Origin: Saprospiraceae bacterium
GTDB taxonomy: Bacteria > Bacteroidota > Bacteroidia > Chitinophagales > Saprospiraceae
Assembly (NCBI GenBank): GCA_016722285.1
Contig: JADKGI010000025.1
Location: 1-47,110, forward strand
Length of the DNA: 47,110 bases
Direction: 5' to 3'
Below, piece by piece: positions 27,116 through 37,370 of this stretch (its first letter is position 1; the number at the start of each line of letters is the position of its first letter). The position numbers and the translations under genes are program-made. The notes beneath the pieces were generated by a model. It was not told the DNA's origin and searched no databases. It worked only from the letters and a program-made list of their open reading frames with translations.

Positions 27116-30100
27116 ATGCGACAAAAGCTATTTTTTTTAAGTACAATTTTATTTACCCTGAACTTTGGACTACTTGGTCAGATTAACAATATCGTTTCAT
27201 ACGATTTTCGCAGCGGAACAATCATAGCTGCCGGAGTTAGTCCAGACAGCGTTATCACGCTTGTCGGAAATTATAGCCTTCATGGCGCTCAGTACGGACT
27301 TAATATGAAAGTGAATGGAGAGATAAAAGTGAAGGTAAATGGAAGCTGTACTGTAAGATTTCTGGGATCTGCCTATTCAAAGCTTAAAATGCAAGGGACA
27401 GCTATGACAGAAGGTGATTTAGGTGTCCTTAATACACAGGTCTCTAATGACTTGGCTGATAAATATGCTTTCACTTATTCAGGAAAAGCAGCTACCCTTA
27501 CTTTTAAATTAGTGCCGGGAAATGGTAATGACCTTTATCTTCCATCGATGGAAATTATACCGGCACAAAAAGGTAAAGATTTTACATTACCTGAAAAAAA
27601 TATTGTTTATTATTTTGATCTCAGAGATGGTAGTATAATACCAACAGCTACTACGGGACAGACAAATTTAAGTGTTGGTTTGATGGATGTTATCGTAGGT
27701 AGCAGTAATGCGTATGGATATAATGGTGCACAGCATGGCTCTATTCTTAAAGGTGGAAATCAGATAAAATTAAAATTAGCTGGTAATTCAAAAATTAAGA
27801 TCGGTGGGAGTATCTACTCCAATGGTACAATAAAACCTTCTAGTACGAAGGGGAATTTTAATGTTGCTTCTCAGCCTGCAGTTACAAGTGGGAATTTTGG
27901 AAATGACGGATCTACGGTAGATTTTATTTATGTAGGTGATTCAACAATAGTTGCACTTGACTTTACAGGTACAAATTATATCCCTTATATTGAAATACTA
28001 CCTATAACTTATGAAATAACCCTCACATCATATGTACAGAAATCAGGAAAGATTAATTTGAATAATACTGAAATAAGCTTAACCACCGGAGCCGATGCCA
28101 ATGCAAATGCAACGGTCACATTGAGCAAAGGAACGGTCATAAGTGCTACCAATCAAGTAGCGAGCATTTTTATTGATCTGGGAGGAAAGGCATTATCAAA
28201 TTATACACCTACCTATTCAGGTGCTATTGATACAGTAATAATTTCAAAAGATACTCTTTCCATAAAATTTAGTGACCCCAGTACTGACCCAAAATCTTAT
28301 ATTTTTAAAGTGTCAGATAGCAGCAAGAAAGTGACCGCTCAGGCGGGCAAAACCTATACTTATAATTTTACTAACGGCTCTGAACTGCCTCAAACAGGAT
28401 ATCAGTCTTTGAGATATGCAACTTATATATCTAAGGATGGCATCCTTACCGTTAACAGCAATACAAGCATCGCTGCGGGTCAGTTTGGATACCATGATTC
28501 CAGTCACGGAGGTGTATTTTTTCCTGGCAATTCTTTCAGTATGATCGTAGCAGGAAATGCAATTATTACATTTATCGTAGATACCTATGGAGTAGCGGCA
28601 GATGCTGTTTTTGAAATGAAGGATGAGCAAGGGAATATTCTTGGTACTATCACGGCGGTAAATCTGGGAAAAGAAGATGGTTTCCCTGTCAATTTTGCTT
28701 ACAACGGAAAAACAGGGATTGTCACGGCCACAATAAAAAGCACTAATTTTCCAACTGCTGAAATATATCTCCATGGTATGAATATTGAAAATGGTCCTGA
28801 GGTGGTTCCTTCCAGTGGAAAGATAGATGTTTGGGACTTTGGAGCACAACAATTGGATTCTACAAAATACAATAATGTATTGAATGAAAACATTATAAAC
28901 AGTTGGTATGCTCCTACTGTTGCAGTAGGTAGCAGCGGTAATGTATTACCCGCATCATTTACTGCCGGTGCATTAATTTGGACTGGAGGTAGTAACGACC
29001 GATTGCGGACAACCAACCAAAAACTTACTCGTTATGATGAAAACATTGCCGGAGCGACAGCTTATACCGGTAGATTGTATGTAAACTCAGGTGCTGCTGT
29101 AAGCAGGTTTTTAAGTTTACAGCTGAATGCAGATGACGAAGTAACCATTGCTACCAAAACGGACTCTGGTGGAGAAATAAATTTCCAATTTGTTGCCGAT
29201 CCTTCAATACAAACAAATGTTGTCCCGGTCACCTCAGACTTTGTAGAATTGAAATTTACTGCAAAAGAGAGTGGCTCTTACAGGATTTTCGATACTAAAG
29301 GCAAACCCAGTTATTTCAGAATATACAGATCGGAGGCAAAATATATAAACCTTACAGGTAAAATTGATAAAATTGCCGCTTCAGAGATTTCATCCAATTA
29401 CAAAATTATTTTTACTAATGAAGCAGGAAAATCCTGGAAAGTTCAACCTGCAGATACCACATATTCCGCTGCTTTACCATCAAATCATACATATAGCCTT
29501 GCACTTGAAGGGGCAAATGGATTTGTTATTAGTGGTGGCAAGTCATTGACTCTGACAGATTCTACTTTGGTACATAACATAACTATTTCGAAAGTTGAAT
29601 TGTATGCAGTTTCAGGAAAAATCTTGGGATTGGGTAGTAAAATAAACAATCTAGTACTAAATTATTCTACTACCGACCCTGCCGGGGCGATATATGTTCC
29701 TGCACCAGTCATAGATAAAGTTGGTAAGACATACTCTGTGAAGTTACAACCAAGTAAACCTTATACAATTTCAGCAGTAGGCGTAAACGATTTTATAGTT
29801 GAAAATCAAACTATTAAAATTCCAAATGCTGATACAACGGCTGATATTATTTTTGTCGGGAAAGCTACATTTAAAGTTACTTTAACTACACAAGGTTTGG
29901 ATGAAGTTGCCATGGCCAAACTAAAAGTTAACTTTACTAATTTTACCGAGACAGGCTACACATACTCTTTTGCAGATTTGAATAGTATCTTTTTAAGAAA
30001 TGGAACATATACAGTCAGTACGGGTGGACTGGATTCTTTTCCCGTAGAACTCGCTTTGACATCTAATTTAAAAATTAATAATGCTGTTGCTTCTAAAGTT

Positions 30101-31948
30101 TTAAATTTTAGAGCAGTTCACAACTGGTCTTTTAATGACAAAGTAATTGCAAATGGAGACCCGGCATATAAAGGAATGTTGTTTTCAGGTAATGTTTCCA
30201 ATGAAATTCTAAAAGGGCACCTGACGGCCAAACAGGATGCTGAAATTAAAATCCCCGTAAACCCAGGAGAAAGAGTCATTGTACAATATTATTACACAGC
30301 AGATTTTACGCTGGATGGCCAATATAAAACTGTGACAAATACTCAGAGTACATCACAATTAGAAAGTGTGAGCTATGATTACATGAGTACTTCCAAAGGA
30401 TTTGTAACAATCAAAGTTGGGCCATCAGCTGCTACTACATATATCACAGATATTACCACAGTTGCAATATTACCATACACTCCAATTATTACAGTGGGAT
30501 TAAATAAGGATTATCAGACTATAAATGGCGCTCTTGATGCCGTAAGACGGATGACGAGAACAATTGATCAAAGAGTAACTATTGCTATAGATCCAAATAA
30601 TTATGAAGAGATGCTGGTCATTGATATGAATAATGTTACCTTGAAAAATGCCTCCCCTTCTCCAAGTATTGCACTTACGAATAGTGGCCTAAATATTCAT
30701 CCTAATGCAGTTAGAGTCACTTCCTATTATGGATATGGTTACAATTATTACAGCATGGACAATCAAAGATGGAATGCAGAAGTATTGCAGGTCAACAAAG
30801 AAAACGGTTTCTATTCGTACGAAAATAAAAGTGGAACCACAAATGGATCATACTGGAATGCTACAGTTGTAGTATACGGTAGTGGATTTATAGCCAGAGA
30901 TATCATTTTTGAAAATTCATACAATCAGTACATTTCTAAAAAAGAATCAGAAGATATTGTCAAAGAGTGGGAAGTAGGTGGCAAAGGGACCAGACCGGTT
31001 GCTGTCGGAAATACGACAGTTCAAGACAGAAGCTTCAGAGAACGGGCAGCTGCTATTGCTTTTGCTAATAATACTGATAAGGCAATATTATATAAATGCA
31101 AAGTCGTTGGAAGACAGGATGCTCTCTTTGGTGGAGTAGGAGCAAGAGTTGTCATGTACAAAGGATCTGCCATGGGAGCAGTAGATTATATTTTTGGTGG
31201 AATGGATGCTGTATTTTATAAGACTCAACTGGCTTTAAATTCCAGCGATACCGGATCTGACGCAGCTTATATTACCGCTGCACAACAATCTTCCGGAAGA
31301 GGATATCTGATGTATGAATGTACTGTTACCAGTGCCATACCAGGGGCAGAAACTGTATCGAAAACACGAGCGATTCCGGGATATTTCGGAAGACCATGGC
31401 AAGCAACCACCAGTGAAGTAGTATTTTACAATACAACCATTGAAACAACTGATTTTCCAGACAAGGAGGGTAAATCATTAATTGATCCAGAAGGTTGGAA
31501 AAATACATTGGGTGGGGAATCAAAAATGATGTATGAATTTGGTACGAGGGAGCTTTCTGGTGAAAATAATAGCGGAGCAAGGGCATCATGGTCAACGATT
31601 CTGACTACACCTAAACTCACTGATGGAACTGATATAACTACTTTCAATTTTACGAAAGGAAGTGATGGTTGGGACCCGATTCCTGAATTGATAGCGGGTG
31701 ATGTCGCTTCTGCAGTACATAATACTTTACCTCAGTCTTCTGTCAGGGTCTTTTCTGACGGACACGAGATTTATTTTACCAATGTACGATCAGAAACAAT
31801 AATCTTTGAGTACGATTTGCAAGGATGTTTAAACAGGACTTATACCATTTACAATGATACTCAAATTATGCCGGAAAAGTCCGGAATACATATAATTTAC
31901 TTGAAGGCAACAGATGGCATAAAATCTGTAAAAGTGTTTACAGACTAA
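27116..31948 (+). CDS. Multimodular T9SS-secreted pectinesterase (CE8)
   Basis: 1610 residues. A signal peptide covers about 1-21. Related beta-sandwich-like modules follow at about 28-150, 162-298, 415-556, 571-750 and 1001-1122; most begin with an aromatic-(D/N)-F segment (YDFRSGTII, YYFDLRDGSII, YTYNFTNGSEL), and some contain a Gly/His-rich turn such as LHGAQYG or NGAQHGS. Ig- or fibronectin-like linkers lie between about 750 and 1000. The pectinesterase domain is at about 1124-1530: GRQDALFGG (Gln1334, Asp1335), GAVDYIFGG (Asp1357) and FGRPWQ (Arg1426, Trp1428), with the 22-residue Asp-Asp spacing of the family. The aligned position of plant Gln113 seems to be Ala. A T9SS sorting domain fills the last ~65 residues. 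It removes methyl esters from homogalacturonan outside the cell and opens the locus. Confidence 0.9.
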   Translation: MRQKLFFLSTILFTLNFGLLGQINNIVSYDFRSGTIIAAGVSPDSVITLVGNYSLHGAQYGLNMKVNGEIKVKVNGSCTVRFLGSAYSKLKMQGTAMTEGDLGVLNTQVSNDLADKYAFTYSGKAATLTFKLVPGNGNDLYLPSMEIIPAQKGKDFTLPEKNIVYYFDLRDGSIIPTATTGQTNLSVGLMDVIVGSSNAYGYNGAQHGSILKGGNQIKLKLAGNSKIKIGGSIYSNGTIKPSSTKGNFNVASQPAVTSGNFGNDGSTVDFIYVGDSTIVALDFTGTNYIPYIEILPITYEITLTSYVQKSGKINLNNTEISLTTGADANANATVTLSKGTVISATNQVASIFIDLGGKALSNYTPTYSGAIDTVIISKDTLSIKFSDPSTDPKSYIFKVSDSSKKVTAQAGKTYTYNFTNGSELPQTGYQSLRYATYISKDGILTVNSNTSIAAGQFGYHDSSHGGVFFPGNSFSMIVAGNAIITFIVDTYGVAADAVFEMKDEQGNILGTITAVNLGKEDGFPVNFAYNGKTGIVTATIKSTNFPTAEIYLHGMNIENGPEVVPSSGKIDVWDFGAQQLDSTKYNNVLNENIINSWYAPTVAVGSSGNVLPASFTAGALIWTGGSNDRLRTTNQKLTRYDENIAGATAYTGRLYVNSGAAVSRFLSLQLNADDEVTIATKTDSGGEINFQFVADPSIQTNVVPVTSDFVELKFTAKESGSYRIFDTKGKPSYFRIYRSEAKYINLTGKIDKIAASEISSNYKIIFTNEAGKSWKVQPADTTYSAALPSNHTYSLALEGANGFVISGGKSLTLTDSTLVHNITISKVELYAVSGKILGLGSKINNLVLNYSTTDPAGAIYVPAPVIDKVGKTYSVKLQPSKPYTISAVGVNDFIVENQTIKIPNADTTADIIFVGKATFKVTLTTQGLDEVAMAKLKVNFTNFTETGYTYSFADLNSIFLRNGTYTVSTGGLDSFPVELALTSNLKINNAVASKVLNFRAVHNWSFNDKVIANGDPAYKGMLFSGNVSNEILKGHLTAKQDAEIKIPVNPGERVIVQYYYTADFTLDGQYKTVTNTQSTSQLESVSYDYMSTSKGFVTIKVGPSAATTYITDITTVAILPYTPIITVGLNKDYQTINGALDAVRRMTRTIDQRVTIAIDPNNYEEMLVIDMNNVTLKNASPSPSIALTNSGLNIHPNAVRVTSYYGYGYNYYSMDNQRWNAEVLQVNKENGFYSYENKSGTTNGSYWNATVVVYGSGFIARDIIFENSYNQYISKKESEDIVKEWEVGGKGTRPVAVGNTTVQDRSFRERAAAIAFANNTDKAILYKCKVVGRQDALFGGVGARVVMYKGSAMGAVDYIFGGMDAVFYKTQLALNSSDTGSDAAYITAAQQSSGRGYLMYECTVTSAIPGAETVSKTRAIPGYFGRPWQATTSEVVFYNTTIETTDFPDKEGKSLIDPEGWKNTLGGESKMMYEFGTRELSGENNSGARASWSTILTTPKLTDGTDITTFNFTKGSDGWDPIPELIAGDVASAVHNTLPQSSVRVFSDGHEIYFTNVRSETIIFEYDLQGCLNRTYTIYNDTQIMPEKSGIHIIYLKATDGIKSVKVFTD

Positions 31949-32279
31949 TTAAAATCAATGACTTTTAAAAAAAATGAAACATAATATTTGTTTTAGCTAA
32001 TTTCATGGCAAATATTAAGTATAATTTATTAAAAACTAAGGGGGAGACCATTTAGTTAAATTATCACACCTTGTTGCTGATTTAAATTCTTGTGAATAAA
32101 AGGCATTTACCAATAAATTCATGAATTTAAATTAAATAATGTAAAAATCAAAAAAATCTCGAAATAGTGGCAAAACGGCAACGTTTGCGTAGATTTATTG
32201 GGTAAATTATTACTCATCGAGGGTAATTTTAATTAAACTTGTGAGATTATTCAGCTTATTTTATAATTAAATCCACATT
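31949..32279. other. 331-base gap upstream of the pectin susC
   Basis: No gene is seen. The gap holds the shared operator-like site at 32176-32194 and, downstream of it, TAATTTTA (near 32223-32230), which matches the -7 consensus except for the last base. A TTG lies 23 bases before that, so this is the likely promoter of the susCD block. The presence of a promoter here suggests that the pectinesterase gene and the susC operon are transcribed separately. Confidence 0.45.
32176..32194. promoter_or_regulatory. Operator-like site upstream of the pectin susC
   Basis: CGGCAACGTTTGCG is an imperfect palindrome around AACGTT (10 of 14 positions symmetric), followed by TAGAT. Its GCAACGTTTGCGTA text matches the site upstream of the pectinesterase gene closely. 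It lies just upstream of the proposed promoter, about 90-105 bases before the start codon. Confidence 0.45.
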
Positions 32280-35200
32280 ATGAAAAATGTATTTTTGTTA
32301 TTACTACTTTTTACTACCTACCTTTCCTCAGGGCAGTCTGTAGTGAAAGGAATGGTGGTCGATGCCACTAATATAGGTATGCCGGGAGTAAATATTTTAG
32401 AAAAAGGCACTAGTAATGGTACTATTACTGAAATAGATGGCACCTATTCACTTACAGTATCTCCCAATGCTACTTTGGTGTTCTCCTTTCTGGGATATAA
32501 AACCACCGAAGTACCTGTCAATGGGCTAAAAGAAATAAATATTACATTATCTGAAGATGCCACTCTTTTGGACGAAATCCAAATCGTTGATTACGGTTAT
32601 GGCGCTGTTAAAAAGAGTGATATGACCGGATCTGTGGCCTCATTAGGTGCAAAAGATTTATCAAAAATTCCTATAACAAATGCGGCACAAGCTATCACCG
32701 GAAGATTACCCGGAGTAAATGTTACTACCACTGATGGGTCACCTGATGCAGACGTAGTTATCAGAGTCAGAGGTGGAGGCTCTATCACACAGGATAACTC
32801 ACCTCTTTACGTGGTAGATGGTTTTATAGTGAGCAGTATCAGAGATGTGCCACCGAGCGATATTGAAAGTATCAATGTACTAAAAGACGCATCTGCGACT
32901 GCGATTTATGGGGCACAGGCATCCAATGGAGTTATTGTCATTACCACCAAACGTCCCAAAGCCGGTAAAATTACGGTAAGTTATAATGGCTTTATTCAGA
33001 GCAAAAGTTTACCTTCTGACAGAAAATACAAGGTCCTCGATCCGTATGAATACGTTTTGGCCAACTACGAATATGCTGCTTTAAGCTCAACGGCTGCATT
33101 GAAAAATTTTGAACGATTTTATGGGGTTTATGACGACTTAGAGTTATACAAACAAAAGAAACCTACTGACTGGCAGCAAGAGTTATTCGGAAATCCATTG
33201 ACTTCTCAATATCATAATCTAAGTGTTAGCGGAGGAAGCGATAAGACCAAAGTGAGCCTTAGTTTTACAAATAATAATGATGCCGGCTTGTTAATTAATA
33301 ATGGTTTTGTCAGAAATGTAATCAATTTTAAACTGGATCAAACGATATCAAAAAAACTCACATTTTCTGCAACAGCTAGAATTACTAATACAAAAGTGGA
33401 TGGGGTGGGTACTTCCGGAAGAGCACAATTGGGTATTAAAGATGCTGTCCAGACAAGACCGGTAAACGGCTTGGCAGATGATCTTGAAATTAACGTAAAC
33501 AACATTGATCCTAATGATGATTTCGCTTCATTTATAAAAAGTCTGGTAAGTCCTACAGAACTGGTAAAGCAGGATTGGCGTAAAAAAACATCTGATGACT
33601 ATATTCTCAATGCGGCTTTAAATTATGATATCTTAAAAAACCTAAGTTTTAAGACGACGCTTACGACATCGACTTCTTTTATTGAGAATCTTAGATTTTA
33701 TGGACCACTTACAGGCGAATCATTTAATAATGGAGGCAACTTACCATTAGGTGAAAAATCAGACACTAAAAATACATCATTCAGATGGCTTAATACTTTA
33801 AATTATAAATTGAGCTCTAAAGGGCCACATAGTTTAGATGTCTTGTTAGGTCAGGAAATTTATTCCATAGGAGGCAAATCGGCTTTTTTAAGGTCTGAAG
33901 ACTTTAGATTGTCTATAACCCCTGAAGAATTATTTGCCAATATGACATTTGGGCGAGCGGATAGGGTAGAAACCTCCAATTTCACCGATGCAAACAGAGT
34001 TTCCGGTTTCGGAAGATTGGATTATCAATATAACAATAAATACCTGGCAACTTTCACAATGCGGGGGGATGCATCAAGTAAATTTTCTAAGGAAAACAGG
34101 CTTGGATTTTTTCCGGCTCTTGCCCTGGGATGGAAAATTTCAAGCGAACCGTTTTTAGCTAATTCAAAGACTATTAATGACTTAAAGTTGAGAATAAGTT
34201 ATGGCCAAACCGGAAATGATAGAATTGATGCAACAGCTACACAATTGCTTTTTGTGGGTTCAACTTTGAGAGGTCCCGGCTTCGGTAACTACGATAATAC
34301 CTATTATACACCATCAGGATCCACTCTATATAATCCAGATCTGGTTTGGGAGACAACATCAAACGCCAATGCAGGTTTGGATTTTACGATTTTTAATTCA
34401 AAGATTTCAGGAAGTCTTGATTATTACAAAAATACAACTAATGATCTTTTACTACAGTCTGCTATACCTTCTAATACGGGTTTTACAACCCAATGGAATA
34501 ATATCGGTAGTACTTCGAATACAGGTGTTGAGTTAGGTATAAATGCCACCTTAATTGAAAAATCAGATTTTTCTTTGATATTTAATTTTAATATAGGTAA
34601 GAACGTGGCAAAAATTGTTAAATTAGATGGTACAGACTCCAGATTTTTTCAATCAAATTGGGCTAGTACTGATTTAAAAGACAGGGATGATTTTTATCTT
34701 AAAGTAGGTGGAAAAGTGGGAGATATCTATGGATATGTGACAGATGGTTACTATCAAACATCTGACTTTGCTTCGTATGATGATAAAACTAATACATATA
34801 TATTAAAGGATGGAATTGCTAATGCAAGTGGTACGGTTGGAAATAGCCGAATCAGACCGGGCTTTTTAAAATTGAAAGATCTGAATGCAGATGGTGTTAT
34901 AAATAGTACTGACCGACAGGTTATTGGAAATACATTACCTCTTGCACAGGGTGGATTTGGATTGAATGCTATTTTTGGCAATTTTGATGCTTCTGCTTTC
35001 TTTAACTGGTCTTATGGTAACGATGTGTATAATACCGGTAAAATTCAGTTTAATCAGTATCGACGAGTCACTTATGGCAACCTATTGACTACTATGAGTT
35101 CAGATAACAGATTCACTTATATAGATGTAGATGGAAAAATCACAGGTACTGCAGGGCAAGTTGTAACTGATCTGGCACAATTGGAAGCTATGAACCAAGG

Positions 35201-35522
35201 AAAAAATATTTGGTCACATGCCAGCTTTGGTGTTGCACAGGCTACTATTCATTCCTGGGCTGTTGAAGACGGATCTTTCATCAGATTAAACAATCTGAAT
35301 GTAGGCTATACTATCCCAAGATCGCTATCATCCAAGATAGGTATTGGTCAGCTTAGGTTTTATCTGACTGGCAACAACCTGAAATTGTGGACAAAGTATT
35401 CAGGATATGATCCTGAAGTAAGTACCGGTACAGGTGGTTTTAATGCGCTTACTCCTGGTGTAGATTATTCAGCGTTTCCACGCAGCAGATCTTATACTTT
35501 TGGTGTAAATGTTACCTTTTAA
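32280..35522 (+). CDS. SusC/RagA-family outer membrane receptor (pectin locus)
   Basis: 1080 residues, full length. Signal peptide about 1-19 (YLSSGQ), carboxypeptidase-D-like domain about 21-95, then the SusC hallmark DYGYGAVKKSDMTGSVASL, a plug domain (LPGVNVTTTDGSPDADVVIRVRGGGS, LYVVDGFIV, INVLKDASATAIYGAQASNGVIVITTK) and a beta barrel ending in TFGVNVTF. It imports pectic oligosaccharides with TonB energy; the substrate is inferred from neighbours. The SusD partner starts 20 bases later. It differs from the SusC at the left end of the window in having the canonical YGxxKKSDxTGSV box. Confidence 0.95.
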   Translation: MKNVFLLLLLFTTYLSSGQSVVKGMVVDATNIGMPGVNILEKGTSNGTITEIDGTYSLTVSPNATLVFSFLGYKTTEVPVNGLKEINITLSEDATLLDEIQIVDYGYGAVKKSDMTGSVASLGAKDLSKIPITNAAQAITGRLPGVNVTTTDGSPDADVVIRVRGGGSITQDNSPLYVVDGFIVSSIRDVPPSDIESINVLKDASATAIYGAQASNGVIVITTKRPKAGKITVSYNGFIQSKSLPSDRKYKVLDPYEYVLANYEYAALSSTAALKNFERFYGVYDDLELYKQKKPTDWQQELFGNPLTSQYHNLSVSGGSDKTKVSLSFTNNNDAGLLINNGFVRNVINFKLDQTISKKLTFSATARITNTKVDGVGTSGRAQLGIKDAVQTRPVNGLADDLEINVNNIDPNDDFASFIKSLVSPTELVKQDWRKKTSDDYILNAALNYDILKNLSFKTTLTTSTSFIENLRFYGPLTGESFNNGGNLPLGEKSDTKNTSFRWLNTLNYKLSSKGPHSLDVLLGQEIYSIGGKSAFLRSEDFRLSITPEELFANMTFGRADRVETSNFTDANRVSGFGRLDYQYNNKYLATFTMRGDASSKFSKENRLGFFPALALGWKISSEPFLANSKTINDLKLRISYGQTGNDRIDATATQLLFVGSTLRGPGFGNYDNTYYTPSGSTLYNPDLVWETTSNANAGLDFTIFNSKISGSLDYYKNTTNDLLLQSAIPSNTGFTTQWNNIGSTSNTGVELGINATLIEKSDFSLIFNFNIGKNVAKIVKLDGTDSRFFQSNWASTDLKDRDDFYLKVGGKVGDIYGYVTDGYYQTSDFASYDDKTNTYILKDGIANASGTVGNSRIRPGFLKLKDLNADGVINSTDRQVIGNTLPLAQGGFGLNAIFGNFDASAFFNWSYGNDVYNTGKIQFNQYRRVTYGNLLTTMSSDNRFTYIDVDGKITGTAGQVVTDLAQLEAMNQGKNIWSHASFGVAQATIHSWAVEDGSFIRLNNLNVGYTIPRSLSSKIGIGQLRFYLTGNNLKLWTKYSGYDPEVSTGTGGFNALTPGVDYSAFPRSRSYTFGVNVTF

Positions 35523-35542
35523 CTAACTTTAAATTTATTAAA

Positions 35543-37357
35543 ATGAAGAATAAATATTTATCCATACTAATCGTTCTCTTTATTACGTCCTGTTCTGATT
35601 TCCTTGAGCCGGATTCACTTTCTACTTTCGATTCCAATTATGTGTTTTCAAATGTAGATGATACCAGAAGGGGTGTTAATGCGATTTACGTACAATTTGG
35701 CGTGGATGGATTCCGATCCAGATTATCAAATAATATGACAGGTAATACAGATATTGAGCATCAAAGTGGATGGACCAGTACAAGTGACAGGTATCAGATA
35801 TGGAATCTTGATGCTTTATCTACCAATGGAGATATCAGGCAATTTTGGAATGCTGCATATACAGCTATCAGAGATGCAAATATTGCCATAGAAGGTATAG
35901 AAGCAAGCAATGCATTGCAATCAACAGATCCTCAGACCAGTAAATTGATGTATAATATGCTTGGTGAAGCATATACCCTAAGGGCCTATTGGTTTAGCAT
36001 GTTGATTTACTATTTTGGTGATGTTCCAAATGTAAGGCTATCGCCGAAAGCAGGACAGGACTTTAATTTACCAAGAGAAGATAGAAATGAAATATTGACT
36101 CAAGTAATAGATGATCTGATCAAAATCGAAGATAAAATGCTTTGGGCAGATCAGTCCCCCTATAGGACTGAGCAGGTGAACCGAGAGTTTACCATCGGAA
36201 TGATTGCCAGACTGGCCCTTCAGAGAGGAGGTTTTTTCTTAAAGCCCGATATGACCATGGAAAGAAAGAGTGATTATCTTAAATTTTATGAAATAGCAAA
36301 AACCTATTCAAAAAAATTGATCGATCTCAAAGGTAGAGAACTTCCAAAGGACTTTAAACAAGTATTTTTAAACCAATGTAAATTTATAACCACAGTAAAT
36401 TCAGATGTTTTATTTGAAGTACCTTTTGCTCTTGGAAATGGTGATGTTGGGTGGAATATAGGCATTACAGTACAGGGAGGGGCTACGGCAAGTCACAGTT
36501 TTGGTTCAGGAAATAATTATATGGCAATGCCACCGAGTTATTATTTTTCTTTTGATTCGACAGATATCAGAAGAGATGTGACTTGCGGATTGTATCAGGT
36601 GAATACCAAGTTTGAAGAAGAATTTGTTAACGGTCCTACAAATATAACACAGGGAAAATGGAGCAGATATTTTCTGGATAATCCTCCTGGTCAGAACTCA
36701 GCGAAAGGTACAGGTATTAACTGGCCTATGATGAGGTATGCCGATGTGTTGCTGATGTATGCTGAAGCAGAAAATGAGTTAAACGGGCCTACTGCTGAAG
36801 CAAAAGAAGCGATGGCAAAAGTAAGAAGAAGAGCTTTTAATGCAAACCAATGGACATCAAAAGTAGAGGATTATATCACTAAAGCAGGAGCAAGCAAGCA
36901 AACATTCCTAAATGCCATTGTTGATGAACGGGCTTGGGAATTTGGCGGCGAAATGATAAGAAAGTATGAGCTCATTCGATGGGGTATCTATTCAGCAAAA
37001 ATGGCCCAAACTGTTCAAACGCTTAAGGATATGGTTGATAATGTAAAAAGCGGTACCGGAAAATATGCTAATCTGCCTGATTATATGTATTGGAGGAGAA
37101 ATGCTGCCAGCAAATTCGAAATATTGAATCCTAATACTAAAGTTAGCAATGCTCCTGATGCAACCTGGAATCAGGTCAATTTTGTACTCGATATGTATAG
37201 CGAAACGACAAAATATAAGGAATGGGTAACAAAGGATTGGCTACCTTATATTAGTGGACCAAAACCCATGGTAACCAGATACATATTTCCTATTCCCGAA
37301 GAAGCTGTCGCAGCAAGCCAGGGAAAGTTGACAAATGAAGGATATTTATTCAAATAA
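35543..37357 (+). CDS. SusD/RagB-family lipoprotein (pectin locus)
   Basis: 604 residues, lipoprotein signal with Cys17 (LFITSCSDFLEP). Family text includes WNAAYTAIRDANIAIEGI (TPR-like helices), GEAYTLRAYWFSMLIYYFGDVP, NWPMMRYADVLLMYAEAENEL, and the C-terminal IVDERAWEFGGEMIRKYELIRWG and YIFPIPEEAVAAS. It sits on the outer face, caps the SusC channel and binds pectin-derived sugars. It is 20 bases after susC and 13 bases before the next gene, so all three are in one operon. Unlike the SusD at 3449, it is intact and of the larger RagB type. Confidence 0.95.
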   Translation: MKNKYLSILIVLFITSCSDFLEPDSLSTFDSNYVFSNVDDTRRGVNAIYVQFGVDGFRSRLSNNMTGNTDIEHQSGWTSTSDRYQIWNLDALSTNGDIRQFWNAAYTAIRDANIAIEGIEASNALQSTDPQTSKLMYNMLGEAYTLRAYWFSMLIYYFGDVPNVRLSPKAGQDFNLPREDRNEILTQVIDDLIKIEDKMLWADQSPYRTEQVNREFTIGMIARLALQRGGFFLKPDMTMERKSDYLKFYEIAKTYSKKLIDLKGRELPKDFKQVFLNQCKFITTVNSDVLFEVPFALGNGDVGWNIGITVQGGATASHSFGSGNNYMAMPPSYYFSFDSTDIRRDVTCGLYQVNTKFEEEFVNGPTNITQGKWSRYFLDNPPGQNSAKGTGINWPMMRYADVLLMYAEAENELNGPTAEAKEAMAKVRRRAFNANQWTSKVEDYITKAGASKQTFLNAIVDERAWEFGGEMIRKYELIRWGIYSAKMAQTVQTLKDMVDNVKSGTGKYANLPDYMYWRRNAASKFEILNPNTKVSNAPDATWNQVNFVLDMYSETTKYKEWVTKDWLPYISGPKPMVTRYIFPIPEEAVAASQGKLTNEGYLFK

Positions 37358-37370
37358 AATATAAAAAAAT

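Noticed and set aside
28313..28852. Minus-strand open frame of 179 codons
   Set aside because: It is antisense within the pectinesterase gene; no signal, domain or promoter was seen.
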